The translations under genes and the position numbers were made by a program. Positions 45,959 to 54,557 of a DNA stretch of 64,000 bases are shown in pieces; positions within the stretch are counted from its first letter, which is position 1, and each line of letters opens with the position of its first letter. The notes beneath the pieces were generated by a model. That model was not told the origin of the DNA. It ran no database searches and saw only the letters and a list, made by a program, of their open reading frames with translations. The DNA is from Sphingomonas sanguinis (GTDB lineage: Bacteria; Pseudomonadota; Alphaproteobacteria; Sphingomonadales; Sphingomonadaceae): positions 2,143,001 through 2,207,000 of the forward strand of contig NZ_CP079203.1 of assembly GCF_019297835.1 (NCBI RefSeq), written 5' to 3'.

Positions 45959-46771
45959 TTACCCAGCGAACGCCTTCTCGATCACGTACGCACCCGGCTG
46001 CGCGTTGGAGCCTTCGGGGAAGCCCATTTCCTCGAACTTGGCGCCCAGCGACTTGATCATCTCCATGCTGCCGCACATCATGATCCGGTCGGTTTCCGGG
46101 TTGAAGCCATGCGCGCTGGGGAGTCCTGCGAACAACCGTCCGTCCTCGATCAGCGCGTCGATGCGGCCCGTGGTGTGGAACGGCTCGCGCGTGACGGTCG
46201 GGACATAGTGGAACTTCTCCTGCGCGACGTCGCCGACCAGCGGATCCTCGGCCAGCTTGCCCGCCAGCTCGTCATGGAAGGCCAGGTCGCTGACCCGGCG
46301 CACCGAGTGGACGATGATGACCTCGTCGAACATGTCGTAGATGTCCGGGTCGCGCGCCACCGACAGGAACGGCGCCAGGCCGGTGCCGGTCGACAGCATG
46401 AACAGCCGCTTGCCGGGCAGCAGCGCGTCGGCGACCAGCGTGCCGGTCGGCTTGCGGCCCAGATAGATGTTATCGCCCGGCTGCACCTTTTGCAGCTTGC
46501 TGGTCAGCGGGCCGTCCTCGACCTTGATCGACAGGAAATCCAGCTTCTCATCATAGGACGGGCTGGCGACCGAATAGGCGCGGAGCAGCGGCTTGCCGTT
46601 GTCGCCCTGCAAGCCGATCATCACGAATTCGCCCGAGCGGAAACGGAAGCTGTCGGGGCGCGACACCGAGAACGAAAACAGATGCTCGTTCCAGTGATGG
46701 ACGCTCTGGACCGTCTCGACGCTCAGCGCGGTGGTCGGGGTCAGTTCGGGCAGGGCAGTATCGGTCGACAA
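45959..46771 (-). CDS. fpr: Ferredoxin/flavodoxin-NADP+ reductase
   Basis: 270 residues. It transfers electrons between NADPH and ferredoxin or flavodoxin in the cytoplasm. FAD-binding RAYSVASP (about residues 69-76), FRSGEFVMIG, NADP-binding STGTGLAPFLSVARDP and MMCGSMEMIKSLG, and the short C-terminal tail ending AYVIEKAFAG, mark the bacterial (FpII-like) subgroup. It lies 86 bp downstream of the siderophore receptor on the same strand with a perfect hairpin between. It may supply electrons for releasing iron from imported ferric siderophore. That link is inference. Confidence 0.95.
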   Translation of the reverse strand: MSTDTALPELTPTTALSVETVQSVHHWNEHLFSFSVSRPDSFRFRSGEFVMIGLQGDNGKPLLRAYSVASPSYDEKLDFLSIKVEDGPLTSKLQKVQPGDNIYLGRKPTGTLVADALLPGKRLFMLSTGTGLAPFLSVARDPDIYDMFDEVIIVHSVRRVSDLAFHDELAGKLAEDPLVGDVAQEKFHYVPTVTREPFHTTGRIDALIEDGRLFAGLPSAHGFNPETDRIMMCGSMEMIKSLGAKFEEMGFPEGSNAQPGAYVIEKAFAG

Positions 46772-46797
46772 ACCTCAAAACTCCTTTACGCCCCGGC

Positions 46798-46817
46798 CCC
46801 GCCGATCGGTCGGCGGG
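46798..46817. other. Perfect GC-rich hairpin between siderophore receptor and fpr
   Basis: CCCGCCGA-TCGG-TCGGCGGG forms an 8-bp stem with a 4-nt loop. There is no T-run, so it is not a standard terminator. It could be a partial terminator or an mRNA-stabilising structure that sets unequal expression of the two genes. Confidence 0.5.
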
Positions 46818-46857
46818 CGGGACGGACACGTCAAATGCGAATGAATCGAATGCGCCC

Positions 46858-49113
46858 TTACCAAGAATAGCGCAGGCTGCCTACAAAGGTCCGCGATGCC
46901 CCATAATAGCAGCCATTGTTGAAGAAACAGCTGGTGATGTGGCGCTTGTCGAACAGATTGGCGACATTGGCGGTGAAGCTCAGCCCCTCCATCGCCGGGC
47001 TGACCCGGCCGAGATCGTAACCCAGCATCAGGTCGGCCAGCCAGTAATCGGGCGACTGGAAGCGACGGACGACGGTACGGCCCGCCGCCACGGTCGTCGC
47101 GGTCCCGTCCGATTCGCCGACATAGCGCACCCCTGCCCCCAGGCTCAGGCCGCCAAGCGCGCTGCCGACACCCGCCTTGCCCAGATCATAGGACAGGAAG
47201 CTCGACGCGCTCCATTGCGGCACGCCCAAGGGCCGCGTGCCGGTGACGCCGCTCATCTGATCGCCGTTGCCGACCACCGGCGTGCCCTGCCGGACATAGG
47301 GGTCGTTATAGGTGGCGGCGACGACCACGTCGAAGCCGGGGGCGACCGTGCCACGTCCATCCAGCTCGATCCCGCGCACCGACACCTCGCCGATCTGCAC
47401 CTGCGAATTGCTGGGGATATTGCCCGTGCCCGCGCGCGGATCGGCGACCGGCACGTTGCGGCGGCGCAGGTCGAAGGCGGACAGGGTGAACAAGGCGGTC
47501 GTGCCGCGCGGCTGATACTTCAGCCCCGCCTCGTACTGGCGCCCGGTGACGGGGATGAAATTGCTGCCGTCCCAGGTGCTGCCCGCCTGCGGCTCGAAGC
47601 TCTCGGAATAGCTGACGAAGGGCGAGAGGCCGATCTTGGTCTCGTACAGCGCGCCCAGCCGGGTGGTGAACGCCGTCTGGTTCAGCCGGGTGACGACGTT
47701 GGTGTTCAGATTCTGCGTCGTCTGGTTGTAGGTGTCCCAACGCCCGCTGGCGATCAGTTGCAGGCCGCCGATCGCGATCTGGTCCTGCAGATAGACGCCG
47801 ACCTGATCGCGCTTGGTGTAATTGTGCGTCTGGGTGATCGGGAAGCTGGGCAGCGGCATGCCGTAAACCGGCGCGAACAGGCTGAGGTTCGGGATGTTGA
47901 ACACCGGGTTGGCGTTCTGCCCGGTGAAGAATGCCTGGTAATTCTCGCCGCGATTATGCTGCCAGTCGACGCCGCCCAGGATGGTGTGCTTGACCGGGCC
48001 GGTGTCGAGCTTGCCGACCAGATGATTGTCGATCGTGAAGGTCTGGAACGCCTCGTCCGATCCGCCGCCGCCGCGCTGGAGCGTCGAGAGATCGCTATTC
48101 CCGCCGCGCGTGACATAGCCCGAGCCATAAATCTGCCGGTAATGCAGTCCGATTGCGAGATAGCGGGCGTTGGTGGTCCAGCTCAGCCGGTCGTTCAGGT
48201 CATGGCGGAACAGGATCGTCGCCGATTTCTGCGTCCGGTCGAACGCCTCGTAGGACGGTTCCGAGGTGTTGAAATCGACCGGCAGCACGCCGAACGGATT
48301 GGGGAGCGCCGAGCCATAGACGGGCACGCCGCTATACGACCCCGATTCCGGGTCGCGCTGATAGTTGAGGATCAACGTCACGCTGGTCGCCTTGTCGGGT
48401 GCGAAGGTCAGCATGGGGCGCGCATAATAGCGGCGATTGGCGGTGTTGCGGATGAAGCCGTCCGATTCCTCGGCGCCTGCGATCATCCGGAACAGCCAGC
48501 GGTCATTCTCATCGAGCGGCTGATTCACGTCGATGCTGGAGCGTAGCAGCGCATAATTGCCCGCCGCCAGCTCGATCCGCCCGCCCGGCCCCGCATAGGG
48601 CAGCTTGCTGGTCAGGTTGACGAGGCCGCCGGGCGTGCCCGAACCATAGGTGACGCCCGCCGGACCCTTCACCACATCGACCGATTCGACCAGATGGAAA
48701 TCGATCTGCGGGCTGGCATAGACGCCGCCCATCAGCCGCATCCCGTCCATGAACATCCCCGGCGCAAAGCCGCGCAGGAACAACTGGTCGTAGCGGGTGG
48801 CGACATTGCCGCGCTGGTTGGGGGCGACACCCGCGACATAGCCCAGCGCCTGGTTGATCGACAGCGCGTTGCGCCGGGTCAGTTCCTCCTGGTCGATGAC
48901 GGTGATGCTTTGCGCCGTCGCGATCAGCGGCACGTCGGTCTTGGTGCCCGAGGACGCGCTCTTCTTCTCGCGCTGCCCCTCGACCACGATGTCCTCGTTG
49001 CGCAGCCGCTGCTGGTCGTCGTCGAACAGGGTCATCGCATGGGCAGGAAGCGCGCCGCCCAGCATTCCCCCGGTGGCGCACGCTGCCAGCAGCGCTCCGC
49101 GAAGTGCGCGCAT
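46858..49113 (-). CDS. TonB-dependent siderophore receptor
   Basis: 751 residues. A signal peptide ends at AHA (residue about 26). NEDIVVEGQREKKSASSGTKT precedes the plug with PLIATAQSITVIDQEEL, LRGFAPGMFMDGMRL and VDVVKGPAGVTYGSGTPGGLVNL, the pattern of the ferric-siderophore subgroup (TIGR01783-like, e.g. FhuE/FpvA type). The barrel ends VGSLRYSW with a terminal Trp. A Fur-box-like palindrome lies 19 bp upstream of the start codon and is shared with the divergent DUF3649 operon. Exact siderophore unknown. Confidence 0.95.
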   Translation of the reverse strand: MRALRGALLAACATGGMLGGALPAHAMTLFDDDQQRLRNEDIVVEGQREKKSASSGTKTDVPLIATAQSITVIDQEELTRRNALSINQALGYVAGVAPNQRGNVATRYDQLFLRGFAPGMFMDGMRLMGGVYASPQIDFHLVESVDVVKGPAGVTYGSGTPGGLVNLTSKLPYAGPGGRIELAAGNYALLRSSIDVNQPLDENDRWLFRMIAGAEESDGFIRNTANRRYYARPMLTFAPDKATSVTLILNYQRDPESGSYSGVPVYGSALPNPFGVLPVDFNTSEPSYEAFDRTQKSATILFRHDLNDRLSWTTNARYLAIGLHYRQIYGSGYVTRGGNSDLSTLQRGGGGSDEAFQTFTIDNHLVGKLDTGPVKHTILGGVDWQHNRGENYQAFFTGQNANPVFNIPNLSLFAPVYGMPLPSFPITQTHNYTKRDQVGVYLQDQIAIGGLQLIASGRWDTYNQTTQNLNTNVVTRLNQTAFTTRLGALYETKIGLSPFVSYSESFEPQAGSTWDGSNFIPVTGRQYEAGLKYQPRGTTALFTLSAFDLRRRNVPVADPRAGTGNIPSNSQVQIGEVSVRGIELDGRGTVAPGFDVVVAATYNDPYVRQGTPVVGNGDQMSGVTGTRPLGVPQWSASSFLSYDLGKAGVGSALGGLSLGAGVRYVGESDGTATTVAAGRTVVRRFQSPDYWLADLMLGYDLGRVSPAMEGLSFTANVANLFDKRHITSCFFNNGCYYGASRTFVGSLRYSW

Positions 49114-49131
49114 AAATTTACTCCCTGCTAT

Positions 49132-49146
49132 TGATAGTGACTCTCA
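49132..49146. promoter_or_regulatory. Fur-box-like palindrome between divergent iron-uptake genes
   Basis: TGATAGTGACTCTCA matches the 7-1-7 Fur core TGATAATNATTATCA at 11 of 14 informative positions, with both TGA and TCA ends intact. It lies between the receptor start (49113) and the divergent start at 49193. Iron-dependent repression of both operons by Fur is inferred from the match and position. Confidence 0.65.
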
Positions 49147-49192
49147 AATGCTGCTAAAGCGATGCCATCAGGATGACAAGGGGAAAGCGCGG

Positions 49193-49519
49193 GTGGCATC
49201 GGGCCGAGCCATTGACGAACAATCCGGACGCCGCTGGCGTGGCGGTATTGCCATGGCGTGGCGCTGGATCACCGCGATTCTCGGCGGTTATGCTTTCACG
49301 GTCGCGGCGGCGATGCTGACCGCGCGCCTGCTCCCCGCCCCCGATGCGACCGCGCGGGTCGAGGCGACCGGCTGGCCGATGATCCTGTCCTTCATGCTCT
49401 ATGCCGGTATCGGCCTGTGGTCGCTGCACGAGGTCCGGCTGGGCCGGGTCAGCGCGCTGGTCTGGGGCGGAGCGATCGGCATGGCGGTGCTGCTCAAGCT
49501 GCTGGGCGTGCGCGCATGA
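49193..49519 (+). CDS. Small membrane protein of iron-uptake cluster (DUF3649-like)
   Basis: 108 residues from GTG 49193 (AAGGGGA 8 nt upstream); an internal ATG 49253 would give an 88-residue form. Three hydrophobic helices are seen (ITAILGGYAFTVAAAMLTARLL, ILSFMLYAGIGLWSL, ALVWGGAIGMAVLLKLLG). Size, layout and the downstream PepSY and DUF3325 genes match the DUF3649 component of iron-uptake clusters seen next to siderophore receptors. Molecular role unknown. The stop overlaps the PepSY gene start by 4 bp. Confidence 0.8.
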   Translation: MASGRAIDEQSGRRWRGGIAMAWRWITAILGGYAFTVAAAMLTARLLPAPDATARVEATGWPMILSFMLYAGIGLWSLHEVRLGRVSALVWGGAIGMAVLLKLLGVRA

Positions 49520-51075
49520 GCAGCAAGAGCGTACAGTCCGGCTGGCGACAGACCATGGCCTGGGCGCATGGCTGGCTGGGCCTGATCGCCGGGTGGATTC
49601 TCTTCACCATGTTCCTGACCGGCACCTCGGCCTATTTCCGGCCCGAGATCACCCGCTGGATGCAGCCCGAAATCCGCACCGAGGCCGCCCCGCCCGCACA
49701 GGCGGCGGACTCGGCGGTTCGTTATCTTTCGCGGGTCGGGCCGGACGATCTGCAATGGTATATCTACCTGCCCGACGCGCGCACGGTCGCGACGCGCATC
49801 TTCCGCATTCCCGCCAAGCCCGATCCCAGAATACGCGGCGACGAACTGGACCTCGATCCGGTCAGCGGCGCGCCCCTGACCGCCCGCGAGACCCGGGGCG
49901 GCGAGCAATTCTATCGTTTCCATTTCCAGCTTCAGCTGCCGTATCCTTGGGGTCGCTGGCTGGCGGGACTGTGCGCGATGGCGATGCTGGGCGCGATCAT
50001 TTCGGGCGTCATCACGCACAAGCGCATCTTCGCCGATTTCTTCACGCTGCGCTGGAACAAGGGGCAGCGCAGCTGGCTCGACGCGCACAACGTCTCGGCG
50101 GTGCTTGGCCTGCCCTATCACGCGATGATTACCTATACCGGGCTGATCACGCTGGTCACGATGTACATGCCCTGGCCGGTGCTGATGAACTATGCCTCGC
50201 CCGCCCAGTTCATGCAGACCGCCTATGGCACCCCTGCCGATGTTCCCGCCAGCGGGGTACGGCGCCCGCTGGTCGCGATCGCGCCCTTGGTCCGCGACGC
50301 CGAACACCGGCTGGGCGGCCCGGCCACCCGCGTCATCATCCAGAATCCCGGCGACGCGGCGGCGCGGGTCAGCATCGCGCAGGCCAAGCGCGGCGCGATC
50401 AATTCGCGCACCCCCATCGCCACCTATGACGGCGCGACCGGCCGCCTGCTCAGCCGCAGCGGCGATGCCGCCGTCGCGATCGACACGGCGGGCGTCATGC
50501 TGGGCCTGCACCTCGCCACCTTCGCCGGACCCGCTTTGCGCTGGGCCTATTTCGTGATGGGGCTGACCGGCGCGGCGATGGTCGGCACCGGCCTGCTGCT
50601 ATGGACCGCCAAGCGACGCAAGCCGGGTGCCGCGCCCTTCTTCGGCCTGAAGCTGGCCGAGCGGCTGAACATCGCGGTCATCGCCGCCTTCCCGGCGGGC
50701 ATGGCCGCCTATCTGCTCGCCAACCGGCTGATCCCGGCGACGCTGGAGGGCCGCGCCGATATGGAAGTGTCGGCGATGTTCTGGACCTGGGGGCTGCTCG
50801 CGATCGCGCAGCTGGGTCTGCCTGCCCGGCGCGCCTGGACGGTGTTGTTCGCCGTCGCCGCCGTTTGCTGGGGCGCGATTCCGGTCGTCAATGCGCTGAC
50901 CACCACGCGCTGGCTGGTCCCTTCGCTGCTCGACGGCGACCAGCTGTTCGTCGCCTTCGACCTGGCCTGTCTGGCCATCGGCATCGGCTTTGCCGTCGCC
51001 GCCCGGATCAGCGCCCGCCCCGCCGCCCGTACGCCCACACGGACTCGCCGTTCCCTGGAGCCTTCCCATGCTTGA
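49516..51075 (+). CDS. PepSY-associated transmembrane protein (iron-regulated)
   Basis: 519 residues from ATG 49516, overlapping the previous stop (ATGA). The first helix region (AHGWLGLIAGWILFTMFLTGTSAYF) is the typical start of PepSY_TM proteins. A periplasmic PepSY-like domain follows, then GRWLAGLCAMAMLGAIISGVITHKRIFADFFTLR, HNVSAVLGLPYHAMITYTGL and, toward the end, four more helices (LLIWTAKRRK region onward). Conserved His residues in the helices suggest haem or metal binding, and proteins of this family are proposed to reduce ferric siderophores at the inner membrane. This fits the adjacent receptor and Fur-like site. Confidence 0.88.
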   Translation: MSSKSVQSGWRQTMAWAHGWLGLIAGWILFTMFLTGTSAYFRPEITRWMQPEIRTEAAPPAQAADSAVRYLSRVGPDDLQWYIYLPDARTVATRIFRIPAKPDPRIRGDELDLDPVSGAPLTARETRGGEQFYRFHFQLQLPYPWGRWLAGLCAMAMLGAIISGVITHKRIFADFFTLRWNKGQRSWLDAHNVSAVLGLPYHAMITYTGLITLVTMYMPWPVLMNYASPAQFMQTAYGTPADVPASGVRRPLVAIAPLVRDAEHRLGGPATRVIIQNPGDAAARVSIAQAKRGAINSRTPIATYDGATGRLLSRSGDAAVAIDTAGVMLGLHLATFAGPALRWAYFVMGLTGAAMVGTGLLLWTAKRRKPGAAPFFGLKLAERLNIAVIAAFPAGMAAYLLANRLIPATLEGRADMEVSAMFWTWGLLAIAQLGLPARRAWTVLFAVAAVCWGAIPVVNALTTTRWLVPSLLDGDQLFVAFDLACLAIGIGFAVAARISARPAARTPTRTRRSLEPSHA

Positions 51076-51442
51076 TACGATTGCCCTCTGCTTTGTCGGC
51101 TTCTGGTTGATCGCCGCCGGGTCCTATCGCCATGCCAAGGAGGCGGGGACACTGCATGACGCGCGACTGCGCGCCGGATTGAAGCTGCTCGGCGGCGCGG
51201 TGCTGCTGCTGGCGCTGTCGTCCTGCGGCACGGCGGTCACGGGCGAACGGATCGTGCGCATGTTCGGTGCCGCCTCGATCGCCGGGGTCGCGCTCAACCT
51301 GATCCTGTCGGTGCGCGCAGGCGCGGTCTTTGCGCCCTTACGGGCGGTCAACCGGCTTGCGGGTCGAACACGGACCAGCCGGTCCGCTGCACCAGCCGTT
51401 CGAGCGCCAGCGTACCAAGCTGCGAATTCCCGCGCGCGTTGA
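51068..51442 (+). CDS. Small membrane protein (DUF3325-like) of iron-uptake cluster
   Basis: 124 residues from ATG 51068, overlapping the PepSY gene by 8 bp. Three hydrophobic helices ([54 protein letters not shown]) correspond to DUF3325, the usual third partner. The last ~30 residues ([16 protein letters not shown]) are not membrane-like and overlap the 3' end of the convergent glutaminase gene by 95 bp. The natural protein may therefore once have ended earlier. Function unknown. Confidence 0.78.
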   Translation: MLDTIALCFVGFWLIAAGSYRHAKEAGTLHDARLRAGLKLLGGAVLLLALSSCGTAVTGERIVRMFGAASIAGVALNLILSVRAGAVFAPLRAVNRLAGRTRTSRSAAPAVRAPAYQAANSRAR

Positions 51443-52283
51443 GGCCCGGTGACCAGACGGCGATCGAGGCACGGCCGGGCACGATCGCCAGGATGCCGCC
51501 GCCCACCCCCGACTTGCCCGGCAGGCCGACGCGAAAGGCGAACTCGCCCGATCCGTCATAATGGCCGCAGCTCATCATCAGTGCGTTGATCCGCCGCGCG
51601 CGTTGCGGTGACACGACCGAGCGCCCCGTCCCCGGATTGACGCCCCGCGCCATTAGATAGCGCCCCGCCAGCGCCAGTTGCCGACAGCTCATCGCCAGCG
51701 CGCAAAAGTGGAAATAGACGCCCAGCACCCGCTCCACGGCATGATGGAGATTGCCGAAGGCGCGCATGTAATGCGCCAGCGCCTGGTTGCGGTGGCCCGT
51801 CTCCATCTCGGCCTGCGCGACGGCGGCGTCGATCACGATGTCGTCCTCCCCGGTGAGCGCGCGGACGAAGCGCAGCATCTCGCCGATCGCCTCGCGCGGC
51901 TCGTATCCGCCCAGCAGCACGTCGGCGACCACGATCGCGCCCGCATTGATGAACGGATTGCGCGGGATGCCCTGCTCCGTTTCCAGCTGGACGATCGAGT
52001 TGAACGCGGTTCCCGACGGCTCGCGCCCCACCCGCCGCCATAGCTGGTCGCCGACCGCACCCAGCGCCAGCGTCAGCGCGAAGACCTTGGAAATGCTCTG
52101 GATCGAGAAGCTCTCTTCGGCATCGCCTGCCAGATGGCATTGTCCGTCCGCCTCGACGATGGCGATGCCGAAGCGGCGCGAGTCGATGCCCGCCAGCGCG
52201 GGGATGTAATCGGCGGGCGTGCCCCGGTCGGGGGCCTCGGCCATCTCGGCGGCGATATCGGAGACGATCGCGGACAGGTCCAT
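51348..52283 (-). CDS. glsA: Glutaminase (serine-dependent, GlsA/YbaS type)
   Basis: 311 residues, standard length. It hydrolyses glutamine to glutamate and ammonia. Active-site SxxK motif is in [13 protein letters not shown]; other blocks are [27 protein letters not shown] in outline, [31 protein letters not shown] and [18 protein letters not shown]. The fold is related to beta-lactamase-type serine enzymes. It converges on, and overlaps, the DUF3325-like gene. The POT-family transporter lies divergently upstream. Confidence 0.96.
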   Translation of the reverse strand: MDLSAIVSDIAAEMAEAPDRGTPADYIPALAGIDSRRFGIAIVEADGQCHLAGDAEESFSIQSISKVFALTLALGAVGDQLWRRVGREPSGTAFNSIVQLETEQGIPRNPFINAGAIVVADVLLGGYEPREAIGEMLRFVRALTGEDDIVIDAAVAQAEMETGHRNQALAHYMRAFGNLHHAVERVLGVYFHFCALAMSCRQLALAGRYLMARGVNPGTGRSVVSPQRARRINALMMSCGHYDGSGEFAFRVGLPGKSGVGGGILAIVPGRASIAVWSPGLNARGNSQLGTLALERLVQRTGWSVFDPQAG

Positions 52284-52398
52284 CGTTCCGTGGTGCCGCG
52301 TGGCCGAGGCTTTGTCGAGGCCGCCGCGAACCCGTCACAAACCGCCGTTAGGGAGCCGTCGCTTCCTCCCCAAGCCTAGACGGACCGACATCACAACC

Positions 52399-53691
52399 AT
52401 GCGCGACAGGGACATCGCCCCGCCCGCCCCCGGTTTCTGGACGCTCGCCAGCGTCGAGGGGTGGGAGCGTTGCGCGATCCAGGGCGCCAAGTCGCTGCTG
52501 ACCTTGTTCCTCGTGACCGATCTGCTCGCGAAGGGCGATGCGGTGTGGGGCATGGCGGGCCTGCGCACCGGCATCGAGGGCGTGACCGGCGCGCATGGCG
52601 ACATCGCCTTCGCGTCTCAGCTTTACGGCCTCTATGGTGCGCTGACCTATCTGGTCCTGCCGCTGGGCGGATGGATCGCGGATCGCAGCGGCCAGCGGCG
52701 TCGCGCCATGTATGGCGGAGCGATATTGATGACGCTGGGTCTGGTCGCGCTGGCGAGCCGTAGCTGGGCGCTGCCGGGGCTGGCGCTGCTGATCGGCGGG
52801 ATCGGGCTGCTCAAGGGCAATCTGGCCGCCGAAGTGGGCGCGCTTCGCGGAGCCTCGGCGGGGGAGCGGCTCTATGCGGCCTATCTGGCGTTCCTCAATG
52901 GCGGGGCGCTGCTCGGACCGCTCGTCGGCGGGTGGCTGGCGCTGCGGGTCGGGTTCGCCGCCGCCTTCATCGTCATGGCGGGCAGCATGATCGCGGCGAT
53001 GCTGACCTTGCGCACCGCGCCGCCCGTTCGGCTGATCGAAGCGCGCGAAGCGGACGGACACCGCACCGACTGGCCGCGCGTCATCCTCGCCATCGTCGCC
53101 GTGACTTTGTGCTTCTGCGCCTATGAGCAGCTCAACAACATGGTGCTGCTCTGGGCGGAGCAGCGGGTCGAGCTGAGGCTGGGCGGGCTGGCGATCCCGC
53201 CGGGCTGGCTGGCGGCGGCGGACGGGCTGTTCACCATCGGACTGGCGCTGGTCGCCTATCGCCTCTGGCCGCGCCTGCGCCACGAGCCGGGTCCGGCGAT
53301 GAAGCTGGCCGCCGGGGGGATGGCGATGGTGCTGGCCTATGGTCTGCTCGCTTGGCTGTCCGGCGGCACCGCGCCAGTCGGGCTAATCGGGCCGGTCTGT
53401 GCGATCGCGCTGCTCTCGCTGGGTGTCGTGCTGTCCTGGCCCTCGGCGCTGGCGATCGTCGCCGCCGCCACGCCGCCGTCACGGCGCGGGCTGATGACCG
53501 GGCTGTTCTATCTCCACGGCTTCGTCGCGCATCTGGCGGTGGGAGAGCTCGGTGCGCTCTATCCACGCATGGCGCAGCCGCACTTCTGGGCGATCCATGC
53601 CGCGCTCGCGCTGACGGGGGCGGTCACGGCGCTGCTGATCCCGCGCGGTCAGGCGACGACCACCTCCACCCCGGCCAGCGCTTCCGCATAA
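52399..53691 (+). CDS. POT-family (PTR2) proton-coupled peptide transporter, divergent
   Basis: 430 residues from ATG 52399, with the upstream open frame rejected because it lies antisense to glutaminase and is not membrane-like. About 12 hydrophobic helices are seen. The N-terminus GFWTLASVEGWERCAIQGAKSLLTLFLV corresponds to the POT start, but the family motif ExxERFxYY appears as EGWERCAIQ. This removes the Phe and the Tyr pair used for peptide binding and proton coupling. GGWIADRSGQRRRAMYGGAI matches the second POT signature in form. The protein may carry a different substrate. It ends about 43 bp into the DeoR gene's 3' end (convergent overlap). Confidence 0.85.
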   Translation: MRDRDIAPPAPGFWTLASVEGWERCAIQGAKSLLTLFLVTDLLAKGDAVWGMAGLRTGIEGVTGAHGDIAFASQLYGLYGALTYLVLPLGGWIADRSGQRRRAMYGGAILMTLGLVALASRSWALPGLALLIGGIGLLKGNLAAEVGALRGASAGERLYAAYLAFLNGGALLGPLVGGWLALRVGFAAAFIVMAGSMIAAMLTLRTAPPVRLIEAREADGHRTDWPRVILAIVAVTLCFCAYEQLNNMVLLWAEQRVELRLGGLAIPPGWLAAADGLFTIGLALVAYRLWPRLRHEPGPAMKLAAGGMAMVLAYGLLAWLSGGTAPVGLIGPVCAIALLSLGVVLSWPSALAIVAAATPPSRRGLMTGLFYLHGFVAHLAVGELGALYPRMAQPHFWAIHAALALTGAVTALLIPRGQATTTSTPASASA

Positions 53692-54404
53692 GCGGGCGAC
53701 AGGGGCGCGTCGGTCACGAGCATCGCCACCGCGTTCAGCGCCGCGACCTGAATCGTGCCGGGGCGGTCGAACTTGCTCTGGTCGGCGGCGATCAGGGTGC
53801 GGCGCGAGCGGGCGATCATCATCCGGCACAAAGCCGCCTCGCCCGCATGATAGTCGGCGAACCCGTGGTCGAGATTGACCGACTCCACCGATACGATGGC
53901 CAGCGCAGGCGTGAACATGCTGAGATACTCGCGCGCGGTGGCGTCGAAACAGGCGCGATACTCGTAATCCATCTCGCCGCCCGCCAGCATGATGCGGTTG
54001 TCGTTGCGTCCGCCCAGCTCGGCCGCGACGCCGACCGCATTGGTCACGACGGTCAGCTTCTGGTGTTCGCGCAGCGCCCTGGCGACATAATGGCCGGTGG
54101 TGCTGGCATCGATATAGACGGTCTGCCCGTCCGCCACGAGCTGGGCGACGGCGGCGGCGATGCGCTGCTTGGCCTCGGCATGGCGTTGCAGACGGGTGGC
54201 GAAGGAACCCTCGGTCTCGACCTTGGCGAGGCGCACTGCGCCGTGCGCGCGCACGACCGCGCCCGACGATTCCAGCACGCGCAGTTCGCGCCGCACCGTC
54301 TCCTCGGATACCGACAGCGCCCCGGCCAGCTCGCCGATCCCGTGAAACCCGCCTTCTCCCAATAACGCCACGATCTCATGCTGGCGGCGCTGGCGTTTCA
54401 TCAT
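53649..54404 (-). CDS. DeoR/GlpR-family transcriptional repressor
   Basis: 251 residues. An N-terminal DeoR helix-turn-helix (QHEIVALLGEGGFHGIGELAGALSVSEETVRRELRVLE in outline, then GAVVRAHGAVRL) is joined to the DEOR sensor domain with YIDASTTGHYVARAL, LTVVTNAVGVAAELG, GGEMDYEYRACFDATA and RTLIAADQSKFDRPG, where effectors such as phosphorylated sugars bind. It is on the same strand as the TonB receptor upstream but separated from it by a terminator. The overlap with the convergent POT gene (43 bp) suggests local antagonism. The sugar regulated is unknown. Confidence 0.92.
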   Translation of the reverse strand: MMKRQRRQHEIVALLGEGGFHGIGELAGALSVSEETVRRELRVLESSGAVVRAHGAVRLAKVETEGSFATRLQRHAEAKQRIAAAVAQLVADGQTVYIDASTTGHYVARALREHQKLTVVTNAVGVAAELGGRNDNRIMLAGGEMDYEYRACFDATAREYLSMFTPALAIVSVESVNLDHGFADYHAGEAALCRMMIARSRRTLIAADQSKFDRPGTIQVAALNAVAMLVTDAPLSPAYAEALAGVEVVVA

Positions 54405-54467
54405 CTTCGGCAGGTCCTCTCTTTGAAGCCATGCTAGCGCGGGGCCGTTCGGTCAGGAACCCCACAC

Positions 54468-54502
54468 AAAACCGCCGACGGCACGCGAGGGCGCCGTCGG
54501 CG
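54468..54502 (-). terminator. Rho-independent terminator of TonB receptor gene
   Basis: On the minus strand CGCCGACGGC pairs with GCCGTCGGCG (10 bp, 10-nt loop) and is followed by GTTTTG, after the receptor stop at 54558. It separates the receptor from the downstream DeoR gene. Confidence 0.8.
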
Positions 54503-54557
54503 TAGGTGCGCTCCGGTGCCTACGGGGGGCGGGCACCGGATCGGGGAGAGGATAAGG

